Part shown: one piece after another, positions 39,151-50,026 of the stretch
How positions within the stretch are numbered: position 1 is the first letter of the stretch
How the letters are laid out: every line of letters starts with the position of its first letter
DNA from: Dioscorea cayenensis subsp. rotundata
Lineage: Eukaryota > Streptophyta > Magnoliopsida > Dioscoreales > Dioscoreaceae
Reading direction: 5' to 3'
Assembly: GCF_009730915.1 (NCBI RefSeq)
Contig: NC_052489.1
Location: 310,001-374,000, forward strand
DNA: 64,000 bases
Notes under the pieces: model-generated
The model's input: only the letters and a program-made list of their open reading frames with translations
What the model was told of the DNA's origin: nothing
Databases searched by the model: none
Made by a program: the position numbers and the translations under genes

Positions 39151-39858
39151 GGCTGCTGCTTCTCCTCCGCTTCCCCAGAGAATGGAGAGAGTGAAAGAGA
39201 TCTACAGAGATGCGGCGGCGGCGGAGAGGGAAGTGAAGGGCTCTCTTTCGAGAACGATCGAGGTTTGAAAGCAAGCAGTGGAGATGATCACCTGCTGTGA
39301 TGTTACATCTGCCGTTCATTTTGCCTCGAGATCTAGTTTATTTCATCAAACTAGTTGTGGATCCCGATACAGTTCGCACGGCTGATTGCGTTTCTATTTT
39401 TTTAATAGTTAATTTGGTGTAAATACTCCTTCGTTTTTTTTTATTTTAACTAAATCAGATGGATTTAAAAAATTTATTTTTTTATTTATCAAATATATAT
39501 TTTTTTTTAACATTATCTTAATTTAAAATGTATTTAAAAAATATATTTAAGTATAATATATTAAAAATCTTAGATCTACATTAAATAAATTTTAAAAAAT
39601 AATATCTAATATTTCAAAAAATAAAATAAAATAAAATGGACAAATAAAAAAAAAACTCTGCAAATAATGGAGTGGTAAATACTAGTAAATACTAAAATGT
39701 AAAATAAAATAAATTTATTTTTTTAAAATTAATTAATAATTAAAATGGTATATATGCAAACAATATTTAATTTTGATATTTCGGTGTTGGCTTCTCCTCA
39801 ATCTCTCTTCTTCGTTTCCACTTCGGCTTCCCTCTTTCCCTAATGCCCCTTTCGCCAG
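39151..39858. other. shared divergent promoter region, CCT5 / RNI-like
   Basis: About 700 bp separate two start codons that point away from each other. The DNA is mostly AT-rich with TTTTTAAAA-like runs. I see no specific motif that I can defend. Confidence 0.55.
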
Positions 39859-42800
39859 ATGGAAAAGGCCGAAACGCCCGTCGTCGAAGCAGTGTCAGCG
39901 TTGAAGAATCTTCAGCTCGATTCACGGCCTAAATTCGTCACGCCCGCCAATTCTTACAGTTTGTTCCTCATCAATTGTTTGGATTGGTTGTGATTCCGTT
40001 TCAGCATGTAATTTATGGTTTTTTTAATCGGAATGTTTTTTTTAATTGATGTTTCGGCTAGATTATTGCAAGGTTTCATCTTGGCTGCTCAATGATCATT
40101 GAATTTGCTGTTGTTGAATTATAGAACTCTTTGCTGAATAAGATTTTTCTTTTCTTTATATATGCTGATTTGTTTGTATGTTCAGATCTGTCATGCTTGT
40201 AAGAAAGTAAAACTATGAATAATTGGAGAGGTTCAAAAGGCGATCATGCTACTTTTTAATTGTTTGTAATTGTTCATGCATGCATTTCAGCTGCAGTTGG
40301 TTTTAGGGCTAAATTTAAATGAGCGGTGCACTATGGGCAACCATGAAGTGCATGGTATTAACTGATAAACCACGTAATGATTCTGTGATGTAAAGGCAAT
40401 TGCCCCTACTGGATTTCTTTTTGCTCATATCTTTTGCCAGCAGCAAAGTTAGGATTTTTCCCATGTGTTCACCCATGAACTTCTCAGAATGCATATAGAA
40501 GCTCATGCATTTGTAATGCCTTGTACACCTCTGGATAGTTAGTGCACATTGCTATAGCTGTAAATATGGCATTGGGTGGTAAGACTATGCTTAATTGAGT
40601 GGCTCTGTTTTATTTTTGTTGTTCTTTTTCTTTTCAGTGTTTGAACTTCCTAAGCTTGTCATATTTCAGCTCTACCTGCCAAAAAAGCCAGGCCTCGGAG
40701 ATTACTCAGCTTATGCCTTGGAATCATTGGCCAACATTTAGAGGATATTATCGGGGATTTAACAGAGATTGCTGCAGGATTCCCACCTGAGATCAAGGTA
40801 TAATGTTGGTTATGAATTTAAATTCTATCATTTGACGTTTTAACTCTTTGTTTTCTATGAATGGTTCTACAACCAACATCCAATTTGAACCCAATTTTAC
40901 ATTTTTTGTGGATAGTAGTTCTGCCCATAAGTTATGAGCAAATAAAAACTAAGAACACATATTTATATATATGCTTCTTCCTTCCATGTTGTTTTCCTTC
41001 ATACATAACCTTGAAGCCTCATCTGAATATGTGTCCTGTGTTTATTATTCATAATGATAATAATTCTTTGAAAAGGCGCGTTCATTTCATTGCTGGTTAC
41101 TGGAGAGGCTGGGGAAGATGTGGGATGTAAAAGAGATCTTTTTTAATAGGGATCAATATTGTAGGACGATATGTTTGGTTGACCCTAAATCATGGAAGGA
41201 AGTGTACCTAATACAAGCATGTTAATCTCATCTTAAGCTATAGTTTTCAGATGGTAGACTCTGCATTGTACTGCTTTCTTGTTCAAAACAACTAAACTTG
41301 TCTAAGTTGTACTGAAGCCAGTCCTAGCGGAATCTGTCAAACTTATTCCTTGAGAAGTTGGTTCTTGTTGCATTCTCTTTAGAATCTGTGGTTATCTGGG
41401 TGTCATTAGCATCCACTTTGTTTGTCGCAAAGATTGTCGTCTATCTCCTAATTGTAGATAGTCTTATTGAATCCAGCACTCCTGTCACTCCCTTCTGCAC
41501 ATTTTGTTACTCTTTTGATGAGATCAGTACTCATGTGTAATTCACATCTTATTTGTGGCCCTTTTAGAGTCCCTCATCTTCCTCTGTACAACACACACCA
41601 ACTTCTTACAGTCAACCACTACACTTCCTTTATGGTACAAAAGGTATTATAGATGTTGCAGTCTCTGCAGTGTGTTTCGCATTTCTGTTTAACTTGCACA
41701 ACTTTTTTTTTTCTTGACAACTAAACTTTTTTCAATTGCTTTGCAGTTAGCACTTGTAGCTATTGCAAGGCGAAGAAGATTGTTGAATGATGATGTCCTT
41801 ATAGCTCTAGCTGACATTTCATGGGATCTTCTGGATGTCTCTGGGTCAGATGTCACTGATTTTGGCCTGGCCAAAGTAGCAGAGGAGTGTCCTTATCTGA
41901 AGTCTGTTGATATAAGGTATGCATAGGGCTTAAAATTTTCTCAAGTTTAGCATGAGTTTGTCAATTTCTTTTGTGATTTTGCGATTCTAATAAATTGATT
42001 TTTTACTTGATGAGATAGTTGCATCGTCTTTTATTCTTGATGGCAAACACTATACTTTTATAGGAATGCCGCAGCTTGGCTTAACCCTGAGCAGATAATT
42101 CAATGACATTAATAAATCACAGCCCTTTGTATCTCATTTGCCTTTTTGGCCATATCAACCTGAATTCGGGATTGATGCACGTGGTGTAACCATATTATAT
42201 GTATCAAATAGCTTTAGGAAGTGGACTTCTTAAATAAATAATGGTCTTTATTATTTTCTAAGGCATTCACAACATCACAGTTCAACGTGATTTGGATGGT
42301 TATATTTCATTTGGCAAGTTATTTTGATAAACTTTGTGTGCAAATAGCATCCCAATATAATGCTTACTACTATTATGGTTCCACCAATCTAGACCCTACC
42401 ATGTTTACGAGCATTCACCAAAGAAGGTCATCCTAAATGTGGAAGAAAAGTAAAGGACTTGATGTTGAATCTTGTTGTGATCCTATCTTAATTTCTAACT
42501 CATTTTCGTCTCTTCACATGCAATATTAGCAGTTGATCTTTTATGTAGACTTAATTGTCCTAAAGTACTTAGTTGTCCCTCCTTTCATCTAAAGCGCACT
42601 GCTAACATAAACATGATATTGAATTCTTTTGCTAAATGGAAGGTCATTAACACGTTGAGTGCTATATCTGATTCTCTGTGTAATTTTCATTGTGCCATCT
42701 AAATTGTGTGGTCAATTTGTTCTCCTTTCTGCAGCCGCTGTGAGTGTATTACTACTGCAGGTGTGTCTGCCCTCACATGTCAATGCCGTTCTTTGGAGAT

Positions 42801-44862
42801 TTTGAGATGCGGGTATGCTCCTTTGATATCTGCAGTTGCTTTATCTTATTATACTTGTCATTTGTATTAATTGTTAGTTTAGAAATTTAGTTATTTGAAT
42901 TTCGGAGAGAATATGATGGCGATGTTATCTTCTTAACCTTCTTGATTACTAACTTGAGGAAGGCCATGATAAATTCAGACTTGCCAAGTTCAAAGCCAAG
43001 GGCACCTTATTTCAGAATTAGGAGAACCTTTTGTCTATCTTTATTAGTTCTAAGGCAGCATGTACATGATTGTAATGCCAGCCTGGTCTTGACAAAAGAC
43101 ATCAAGTGATTACCATGTTTTTGCTATTGTGGATAAGCAGATCCACTTATATCCATGTGTTTATGTGTGTATAGTAGCCTGATTGACATAGGCACAGTCA
43201 GTTGCATAGATCAATATCCAAAATAGTTCTGGCTTGCATTAAATGGTGTTTCTCAAGTTCTTTATTTTCAATTCCTACTTTCCATCATAATTTATTTCTT
43301 TCAGCGAAAGGAATGCCTTTTGTTTTAACTAGGTGTCAAATTTAATAACAGGATATGAACTGAGGTTAAATGCAATGATTGCAGAGGATGCCCGAGAAGT
43401 GACTCTACTGCAAGAAGAAGCATAAGCATCTTGAAACCCAAATTAAATGATGTGGAAGAAGAATGTTGGGAAGAACTGGATAGCATAGACATAGGAAATG
43501 GTGCACAGTCACTCCGTTGGCTTGTTTGGGTACGAAATGTCTTTCTTATTACTTGAACTCTTGAACCCTTGAACTTCAAAACTTTTTTCTTTTGGATGCA
43601 TAGACTTCCTTACGCATGACCTATCTTATTAGATATACAAAATTATTTGAAGAGGCTTCTTTAGTGCAATTTGTATCTTTAGATAAACGATCAGTTTCAG
43701 TCCTCTCAGATGGACATCAAGAAATTCCATAGAAGTAATTGTCACTTTGAGCGGTTTTGTTTGTTATCAGTGCCATTCTAAATTAGTTTAGCTTGTTGAT
43801 CATAGCAAACTGATTGGACTAATCATCCCAATTTGGCCTCTGTCAATATATATTGAATTAGACTCTGTGAAATGATCTTTTTGCCATTATATGTCATCCT
43901 TTATTCATGCCTTGCCATACTTGCAACACTTACCCCTTCAAGGCTACAACCCTTAGGAGGAGATGAGTCAAACTGTATTTCAAAACACAAAAGGAGTCTA
44001 TCCCCCAGTTTTTATTCAATAATTCTACACTTGTCGAATAATCAAATTTGGATAGAGGTAGGCAACCTTTTCTTCTTCCGGGTTACATTTTGTTACCATC
44101 CAGTATAAAATCTTTGTGGTTAATAAGGATTGGATTTGGTTGAAGCAATGGTTGCGTAAATATCCAACAATGGTCTAGCATGTGATCATCATATCTGTTT
44201 TGCAGTTATATTATGCAAATATTTTGATTAATTACCTGCTTCAACTCTGAACCAAAAGTATCATCATGTCCATTGGTGTGCTCTTGATTCTGATATATCA
44301 GTCATGTTATCTTCTTCTTGGCTTTATATTCTTTTTATTGAATGAAAGTCATAAACAAAAGCAAAGATTATTGTTTGTGAAAGAGAGGTATTGTTTGTTT
44401 TTCAGAGAGCATTAGCAAGATGTAATTCTTTCTTCTTACCATTTGCAGCCCAGGATTGATGAAGATTCTATTATGTGCTTGTCTACCGAATGCCCTCGCA
44501 TTATAGTCAATCCACAACCATCACCAATTGGCATTCGGAGAGTACAAGTGCCCGACGAAGCATTAGCCTCAGTAACACTGGATCATTCTATCATCGAGGA
44601 CATCGATCCTCAGGCATGGGCAGTGTCAGTTGCTCCAAGAAGGCCAGCCTTGGTACCATCTGATTCAAACAGCTCACCTGAACTACACATAGCAGAGAGA
44701 TTCAGGCTTGCTTTCCTTGAGAGGGATGCTCGGTTGGCTCGCAAAAGAGCTAAAAGTGCAAGACAGCACAAGCGACGGGCATGGCGGGAGTGGTTGATGA
44801 GTAGTGATGATGCGAAGTCCGTCGCCCTTGCTTCTCAAGCTAACAAGTTCTTGCAGAACTGA
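39859..44862 (+). CDS. RNI-like (leucine-rich repeat superfamily) protein
   Basis: Six exons, all in phase, giving 344 residues: 39859-39958, 40670-40797, 41747-41916, 42735-42812, 43385-43529, 44449-44862. The middle (about residues 75-165) reads as RNI/AMN1-type leucine-rich repeats: LALVAIARRRRLL, SWDLLDVSGSDVTDFGLAKV, CPYLKSVDIS, CITTAGVSALTCQCRSLEIL, ending RCGGCPRSDSTARRS. The part after it has SLRWLVWPRIDEDSI and a basic, Arg-rich tail (LERDARLARKRAKSARQHKRRAWREWL) that is well conserved among plant homologues as I recall them. No F-box is visible although the repeats resemble those of F-box/LRR proteins. Function is not known to me; a nuclear location would fit the basic tail but is conjecture. 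Confidence 0.8.
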
Positions 44863-46423
44863 AGCAGATTAAGTAATTCCATGTGTGTCTCTTGCTTGAA
44901 TCTGTTTTTTTGTTGTATTGTATATTAATGAGAGTGAAGGACTGCTACTTACAAAGAAATAAGCAACACTAGTTCATGTTTCTTTTCCTCTCAATGGACT
45001 CTTGGTTGTATAATGTATAATAGCATTTTCAGCCACTTCACTTTATGAAGGTGTGCTAAATTTTCAGTGAGGAAATTTTTTAGAATGAAGAGATTTGTTT
45101 ATTTATTTATTTATTTTATTTCTTTCCTTTTCCTTATTTTAAATTATTTAAGCACCAACATTTTTTTGAAAAAAAAAATTCATATATTATTTACTAGTTG
45201 CAATATTTAAATTTCATAATTATATAACACGTCAGCTTGTGCTCAACCTTAAGCCTATCTACAATAATAATAATAATCAAACAAAACAAAACAAAACCTA
45301 AATAATTATTCATAAATAAATATCTCCCGGGGTTTCTTTACTTTTTAAATGAAGATTATCAAATTTCTTGTGTAAAATAACTCAACAAGGTATTAGGTAT
45401 CTAGACTAAACCCAAGTCCACACCCTAGGCCTTTTCATTCTAGACCCCTAAAGATAGAAACTTTGATTATTTTAGTGCACTACGATAGTGAAAGACAGCG
45501 AAACCAAACGATAATTCCACAAGCATTACAAAAAAAAACAATAAATCATCCGTCAAGTGTTTGTTTTGTTTGGTGGGGATGAAAAATGTGGGGTTAATGA
45601 ATTATTGTTTTAAACCAAACAGATCAATAATCATAATAAAATTTTGTTTTAAATAAAACAAAACAATAAATTATGCCAAAAGACGTGACAAGTGTGAAAA
45701 TAAGCAAACATGTTTTAATAAAACAGTTTTTTATCCATTTTATTTAAAAATAATAATAAAAAAATTTAAAAAATTTTTTAAAAAAGGCTTTTTCTTAGTG
45801 AATTGAAAAGAATATAAGTGTCAAAATAAAAAAACACTTTTAATTGAAAAAAAATTAATGAAATGTAAACATGTCACATCATAGAGTATGTACAGTTATG
45901 AAGTTTGTAAATAATATCTCATTTTACATGAATTAAAATTTGAACCATGTTCACTGGTGAAGAGGGCCCTCCAAATTTAATTGCACAATTAATGTTAGTG
46001 AAAACTAAATATTTTTAAATTAAATTTTTATTCTTTTAGATAATAAATATAATTAATATTAATATTTTTATAAAAAAAAACTAATCACAAAATATATATT
46101 TAAAAAAATAATAAAAATAAATTTCTTGCTAATACCAAGTTTTTAGGGTGGTAGAGAAATATTATTACCTGTCCTTGGCCCTATTAATTATTTTCTTAAT
46201 CTAGCTGTTATCAAATTAATAGTGAAGTAGTTGTCATAATATTCTATCCAACCACCTCTCAAACTCAACAAGCTCTCTCCTGCATCAACTACCAGTCTTC
46301 CTTGGCTCACCATCCATTCCTTTCTTCCTCTTCTCTTTGTATCTAACTCCAAAGGCTCTTCTTAAATGCCCCCAAATTCCACACACTCATTCCTCCACAC
46401 CTACAACATTATCTCAATTTAAG
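44863..46423. other. AT-rich intergenic DNA
   Basis: 3' flank of the RNI-like gene and promoter of the R3-MYB. No exon or clear repeat family seen. AT-rich homopolymer stretches are frequent. Confidence 0.6.
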
Positions 46424-46841
46424 ATGTCTGATTCCCATCACTCATCTGATAATACATCTGAGGATACATCAAGTATGTGTTTCCTTCCTTTTGCACTGTC
46501 TGCTTCTCTTTCATTCACTTTTTTTGTCTTTTGTTTTGACACTAATTTTTAATGAATGAATGGCTTTGTAACAGAGAAGCAGAGTCCTAAATTCCAGGAT
46601 GATGAGTTCTCAGAGGAAGAAGAGTCTCTCATCATAAGAATGTATAATTTACTTGGTGACAGGTTTGAATGATATATTACTCAGAGTCCTTGATGTCTAA
46701 TTTTTTTTTATTTCTTGATTTGTTTTTGGTTTCTTGTTTTCACTTTGCTTTTTCAGGTGGTCTCTGATTGCTGGCAGAATCCCAGGAAGAACTGCTGAAG
46801 AGATTGAGAGATATTGGAAGTCCAGGTGTTCAACAAATTAG
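46424..46841 (+). CDS. single-repeat R3-MYB of the CAPRICE/TRIPTYCHON/ETC type
   Basis: A 73-residue protein from three exons, 46424-46472, 46575-46662 and 46757-46841, with the intron positions usual for CPC-like genes. These small nuclear proteins lack an activation domain and inhibit trichome formation or promote root-hair fate by competing with R2R3-MYBs for bHLH partners. The MYB repeat runs from about [20 protein letters not shown] to [11 protein letters not shown], with the usual Trp residues (W in DRWSL and RYWKS) and IAGRIPGRT. The bHLH-binding signature [DE]Lx2[RK]x3Lx6Lx3R is present as [20 protein letters not shown]: every position fits except the first, where Ser replaces Asp/Glu. 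The N-terminus is Ser/Thr-rich. ATG at 46424 is the first in frame with the exon splice phase. Confidence 0.9.
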
Positions 46842-47335
46842 TGACATATTTGAGAGTGGGATTCAATTCATTCAAATTTTGTATACACTCTCTTGCTTGC
46901 TCTTGTTTCTGCTTTCAATAAATATGTATACTTAATTATTATTGTACTTTTTTTTTTTATAAATTCTCTTTATTAGTATAAATATATATATATGTAGGGG
47001 GTAAATACCAACTGCATATTACTATTTTTTACAGATGGTTAATGATGACTATGAGATTATTGTCGAACGGCTATTACTTGTGTATAGTTTAACTATGCAG
47101 ATTACTTATTTGTTGTATAGATAATATTTAAAAATATACTTGAAATAAAAATAACTGTTAGATGTAAATCTAACAGCACTGGAAAAAAATGCCCTTGAAT
47201 TTGGTTTTGCCCTATTATATATATATATTATTGGAATGAATGATATGAGTAATTCACATGCTTGTTATAAGTAATGCCTCAAAAAAAGATATTAATCAAT
47301 GTACAAGCATACATAAATAGTAAAAAAAGAATTAA
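46842..47335. other. AT-rich intergenic DNA between R3-MYB and PPR gene
   Basis: 3' ends of two convergent genes. No other feature is seen beyond short (TA)n runs near 46981-46993 and 47217-47229. Confidence 0.6.
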
Positions 47336-49287
47336 TCAAGTTCCCACAATATCAATCCAACACTTATCAATCAGTCTCCTCACTCTCCTCCCATTGCAAA
47401 CTCCTCCCAAGACCATAGCCCAAGTCCCCGGCTCCGGCGCGACATTCTTCGCTAACATAACTCCGACGATGCCGGCCGCCCCCTCGACCCTTTCCCGCTT
47501 ACTCAACCTCACCACCAACCCTTCCATGAACTCCCTCACCTTCTTATCATCCCCTCCAAACTCCCTCAAAAATGTATTGCAAGTCACTTCATCTGGATCA
47601 CACCCTTTGTTCAACATGCTTCTCAGTAGATCCATCGCTTGTGTTAATTTACCGTCTTTCAGTAACCCGTCAAATAGTATGTTGTAAATGACCGCGTCCG
47701 GTTCCGGTTCCTCGCGGGCCAACATATCATTAAACAGTCTCACACCATCATCCAATCGCCCGCCCAAGCAAAGCCCTCTGATCATCGCACCGTAAGCCAC
47801 CACGTCAGCGGAACACCCTTTAGCTAACATGTTCCTCCAGGCCATCATACCCTCATCCAGTCTCCCGCCCTCACAGAGACCGTGGATCAGTGTGCAGTAA
47901 CTAACAGCGTTAGGCTCGCAACCCTGGCGAATCATGTCTTTCCACGTGGCGAGCGCTCGTTGGATGTTCCCTGACTCGAAGTGGCCCCGCATGAGGGAAG
48001 TATAGGTGAAGACGCTTGGGGTGCAGTCCTCCGCGGTCATCTTAGAGAGAGATGCTCCGCCTCGTCGGCTTTGCCATGCCGGCAGAGGCCGTCGATGAAA
48101 GCGGAGAAGACGACGGTGTTGGGCTTGACGCCGCGCTCGACCATGGCCGTCCAAGTTTCGATGGCAGCATCTGGATCTCCGCAGCGGAAAAAAAGCCGGT
48201 GATGAGCGCGGAGTAAATGAAGGCATTTGGTCGAACACCTCGCGCGTCCATGTCGATGACGATGCTGCGAGCGTCAGAGGGGCGGCGGAGCTTGACGAGG
48301 GCCGTCGATGATGGCGCCGTAGGTAATCTCGTTGGGTTGGCAGGCGTCGCGGTGCATGCGGTGGAGGAGGGAGAGAGCGGCGTCGAGGTTGCCGTGGAGG
48401 CAGAGGGAGTGAATGAGGGTGTTGTAGGTGGCGGTGGTGGGAGGGCAGCCTTTGAGGAGCATGTAGCGGGTGAGTTTAGAGGCGCGGGAAAGGTCGCCGG
48501 AGCGGCAGAGGGAGCGGAGAAGGGAGTTGAAGGTGATTGAAGTGGGGGGGACGCCGTCGAGCTGCATCTCGTCGAGGAGGGAGAAGGCTTCATTGAGGCG
48601 GTCAAAGCGGGAGAGGGGCGTCGATGAGGGTGGAATACGAGTAGGCGTCGCGGGAGGGAGGGAGCGAAAGAGGTGGATGGCGCGGTCGAGGGAGGAAGGG
48701 GAATGGGAGAGGGCTTTGAGGAGGAGGTTGGAGGTGAGGAGATTGGGGGAGATAGAGGGGTAGGAGCGGAGGGCGCGAGAGTAGAAGGGGAGGGCGAGAG
48801 GGAGGGAGGAAGGGGAGGAGAGGAGGGCGGAGAGGGTGGAGTTGAGGGAGCGAACGGTGGGGGGACAGTTGAAGGAGGGATGCATTTCATCGAACAGGTG
48901 GAGGGCGTCGAGAGGGAGGTTGAAACGAGAGAAGATGCGGAAAAGAGGGAAGAAGAGGCGTTCAGGGAAGAGACGGTGAGGGTGGAGACGCATGCGGGAT
49001 AGGAGACGGTGGACGGAGGTGGGGTCGGAGGCGGAGAGAGCGAGGGAGAGGTAGGTGGCGTCACCCTGAGTGTAAGAGCCGGAGCGTTGGTAAGGGGATG
49101 GGAAGAGGTCGGGGGCAAGAGGAGGATCAGGATCAGGATCAGGATCAGGATCAGGATCAGGGTCGTCGGGGTAGACATTGGAGTTGGAGGTGAAGGAGTG
49201 TAATGATGATGATGATGATGATGATGATGTGGTTTGGGAGAGACGAGGAAGTGGACGGAGAAAGATGATGGTGGGACGGAGGAGCAT
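47336..49287 (-). CDS. pentatricopeptide repeat protein (P class), intronless
   Basis: P-class PPR proteins bind organellar RNA and act in its processing, stability or translation. The N-terminus MLLRPTIIFLRPLPRLSQTT with a long Ser run could target an organelle. It is followed by an unusual (Asp-Pro) run coded by GGATCA repeats. Repeats of about 35 residues follow with typical starts: ITFNSLLRSLCRSGD, ATYNTLIHSLCLHGN, ITYGAIIDG, FIYSALITGFF, FTYTSLMRGHFESGN, VSYCTLIHGLCEGGR, VAYGAMIRGLCLGGR, VIYNILFDGLLKDGK. It ends RLIDKCWIDIVGT. Overall it resembles Arabidopsis EMB1025 (At4g20090) as I recall it, at moderate confidence. The frame changes about five times between roughly 48640 and 48050, mostly in C, G or T runs, for example T7 near 48190. 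This is either assembly error or a decayed gene; the continuity of repeats across each break favours error. Confidence 0.85.
49124..49160. repeat. GGATCA hexanucleotide repeat coding (Asp-Pro)n
   Basis: About six copies of GGATCA on the plus strand. On the minus strand they encode an Asp-Pro run near residue 45 of the PPR protein, between the presumed targeting segment and the first repeat. A (GAT)n run at about 49204-49229 just upstream encodes the Ser run. Confidence 0.9.
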
Positions 49288-50026
49288 GATGGTGTTAGTG
49301 TTAGTGTTAGTGATAATGTTAGTTGGGTTGGAGAAGGGAAGAGCATTCTGGTTGTTAGGAAGTTTAGGGAAGAAGAGAAGGCAGCAGCAACAGCATTCTG
49401 GTTGATACTTTTGACTTTTGAGGGGTGTTACTTGTATTAGCTTTTGATTGACAGGTAGTTTGGTTGATGTTTGAAGAGGTTGTAAGTATTATTTTACCAA
49501 TTTGCCATTGGTGGGTTCTCTGTTTGTCTATCTATGATTCTATATATATATGGTTCAAAAAAATAATATATATATATATATAATTATCCATTTATCCTAC
49601 TAAGATTTAAGAGAAAAAAAAAAAAAAAATCTTTTACTAGATTATTATTAGTTAAAATTTCAACACAAGAAGATTATATACCACTGAATCGATATTTATA
49701 CGCAGAGTCTTTTGGAGTACCAATTCAAAGATTAACTGAGAACTCATTTACATCTTCAGTAGAAATTGGCATACGGTTATTACTAAAAACAGTGAATAGT
49801 CCTCATTTACATTGCAAGTGATTAGGACGAATTAGTAATATTGTTCCCCCTGGTAACAATCACATTAAAAAAGTCAAAAGCATGCCTGTTTTTTAAAATA
49901 ACCAATGTTGACACAGAAGGAGTTCACCAGTAAAGGTGAGTGATTTTTGTTTTTACATCTGCAGCAAACTTCCAATTCACAGATCAAAGCAATTCTGAGA
50001 ATGTGAAGCATATTGACTGCCGCCAT
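49288..50026. other. intergenic, PPR promoter and CRIPT 3' flank
   Basis: No exon seen. Contains TATATA runs near 49540-49582 and a poly-A tract near 49613-49629. Confidence 0.6.

Noticed and set aside
48673-49203. Gly/Glu/Arg-rich frames on the plus strand
   Set aside because: Antisense shadows of the PPR gene with strongly biased composition and no recognisable domain.
48042-49346. A 434-residue Ser/Pro/Thr-rich frame on the minus strand
   Set aside because: It is a shifted reading of the GC-rich PPR gene; the PPR repeats lie in other frames, and composition is low-complexity.
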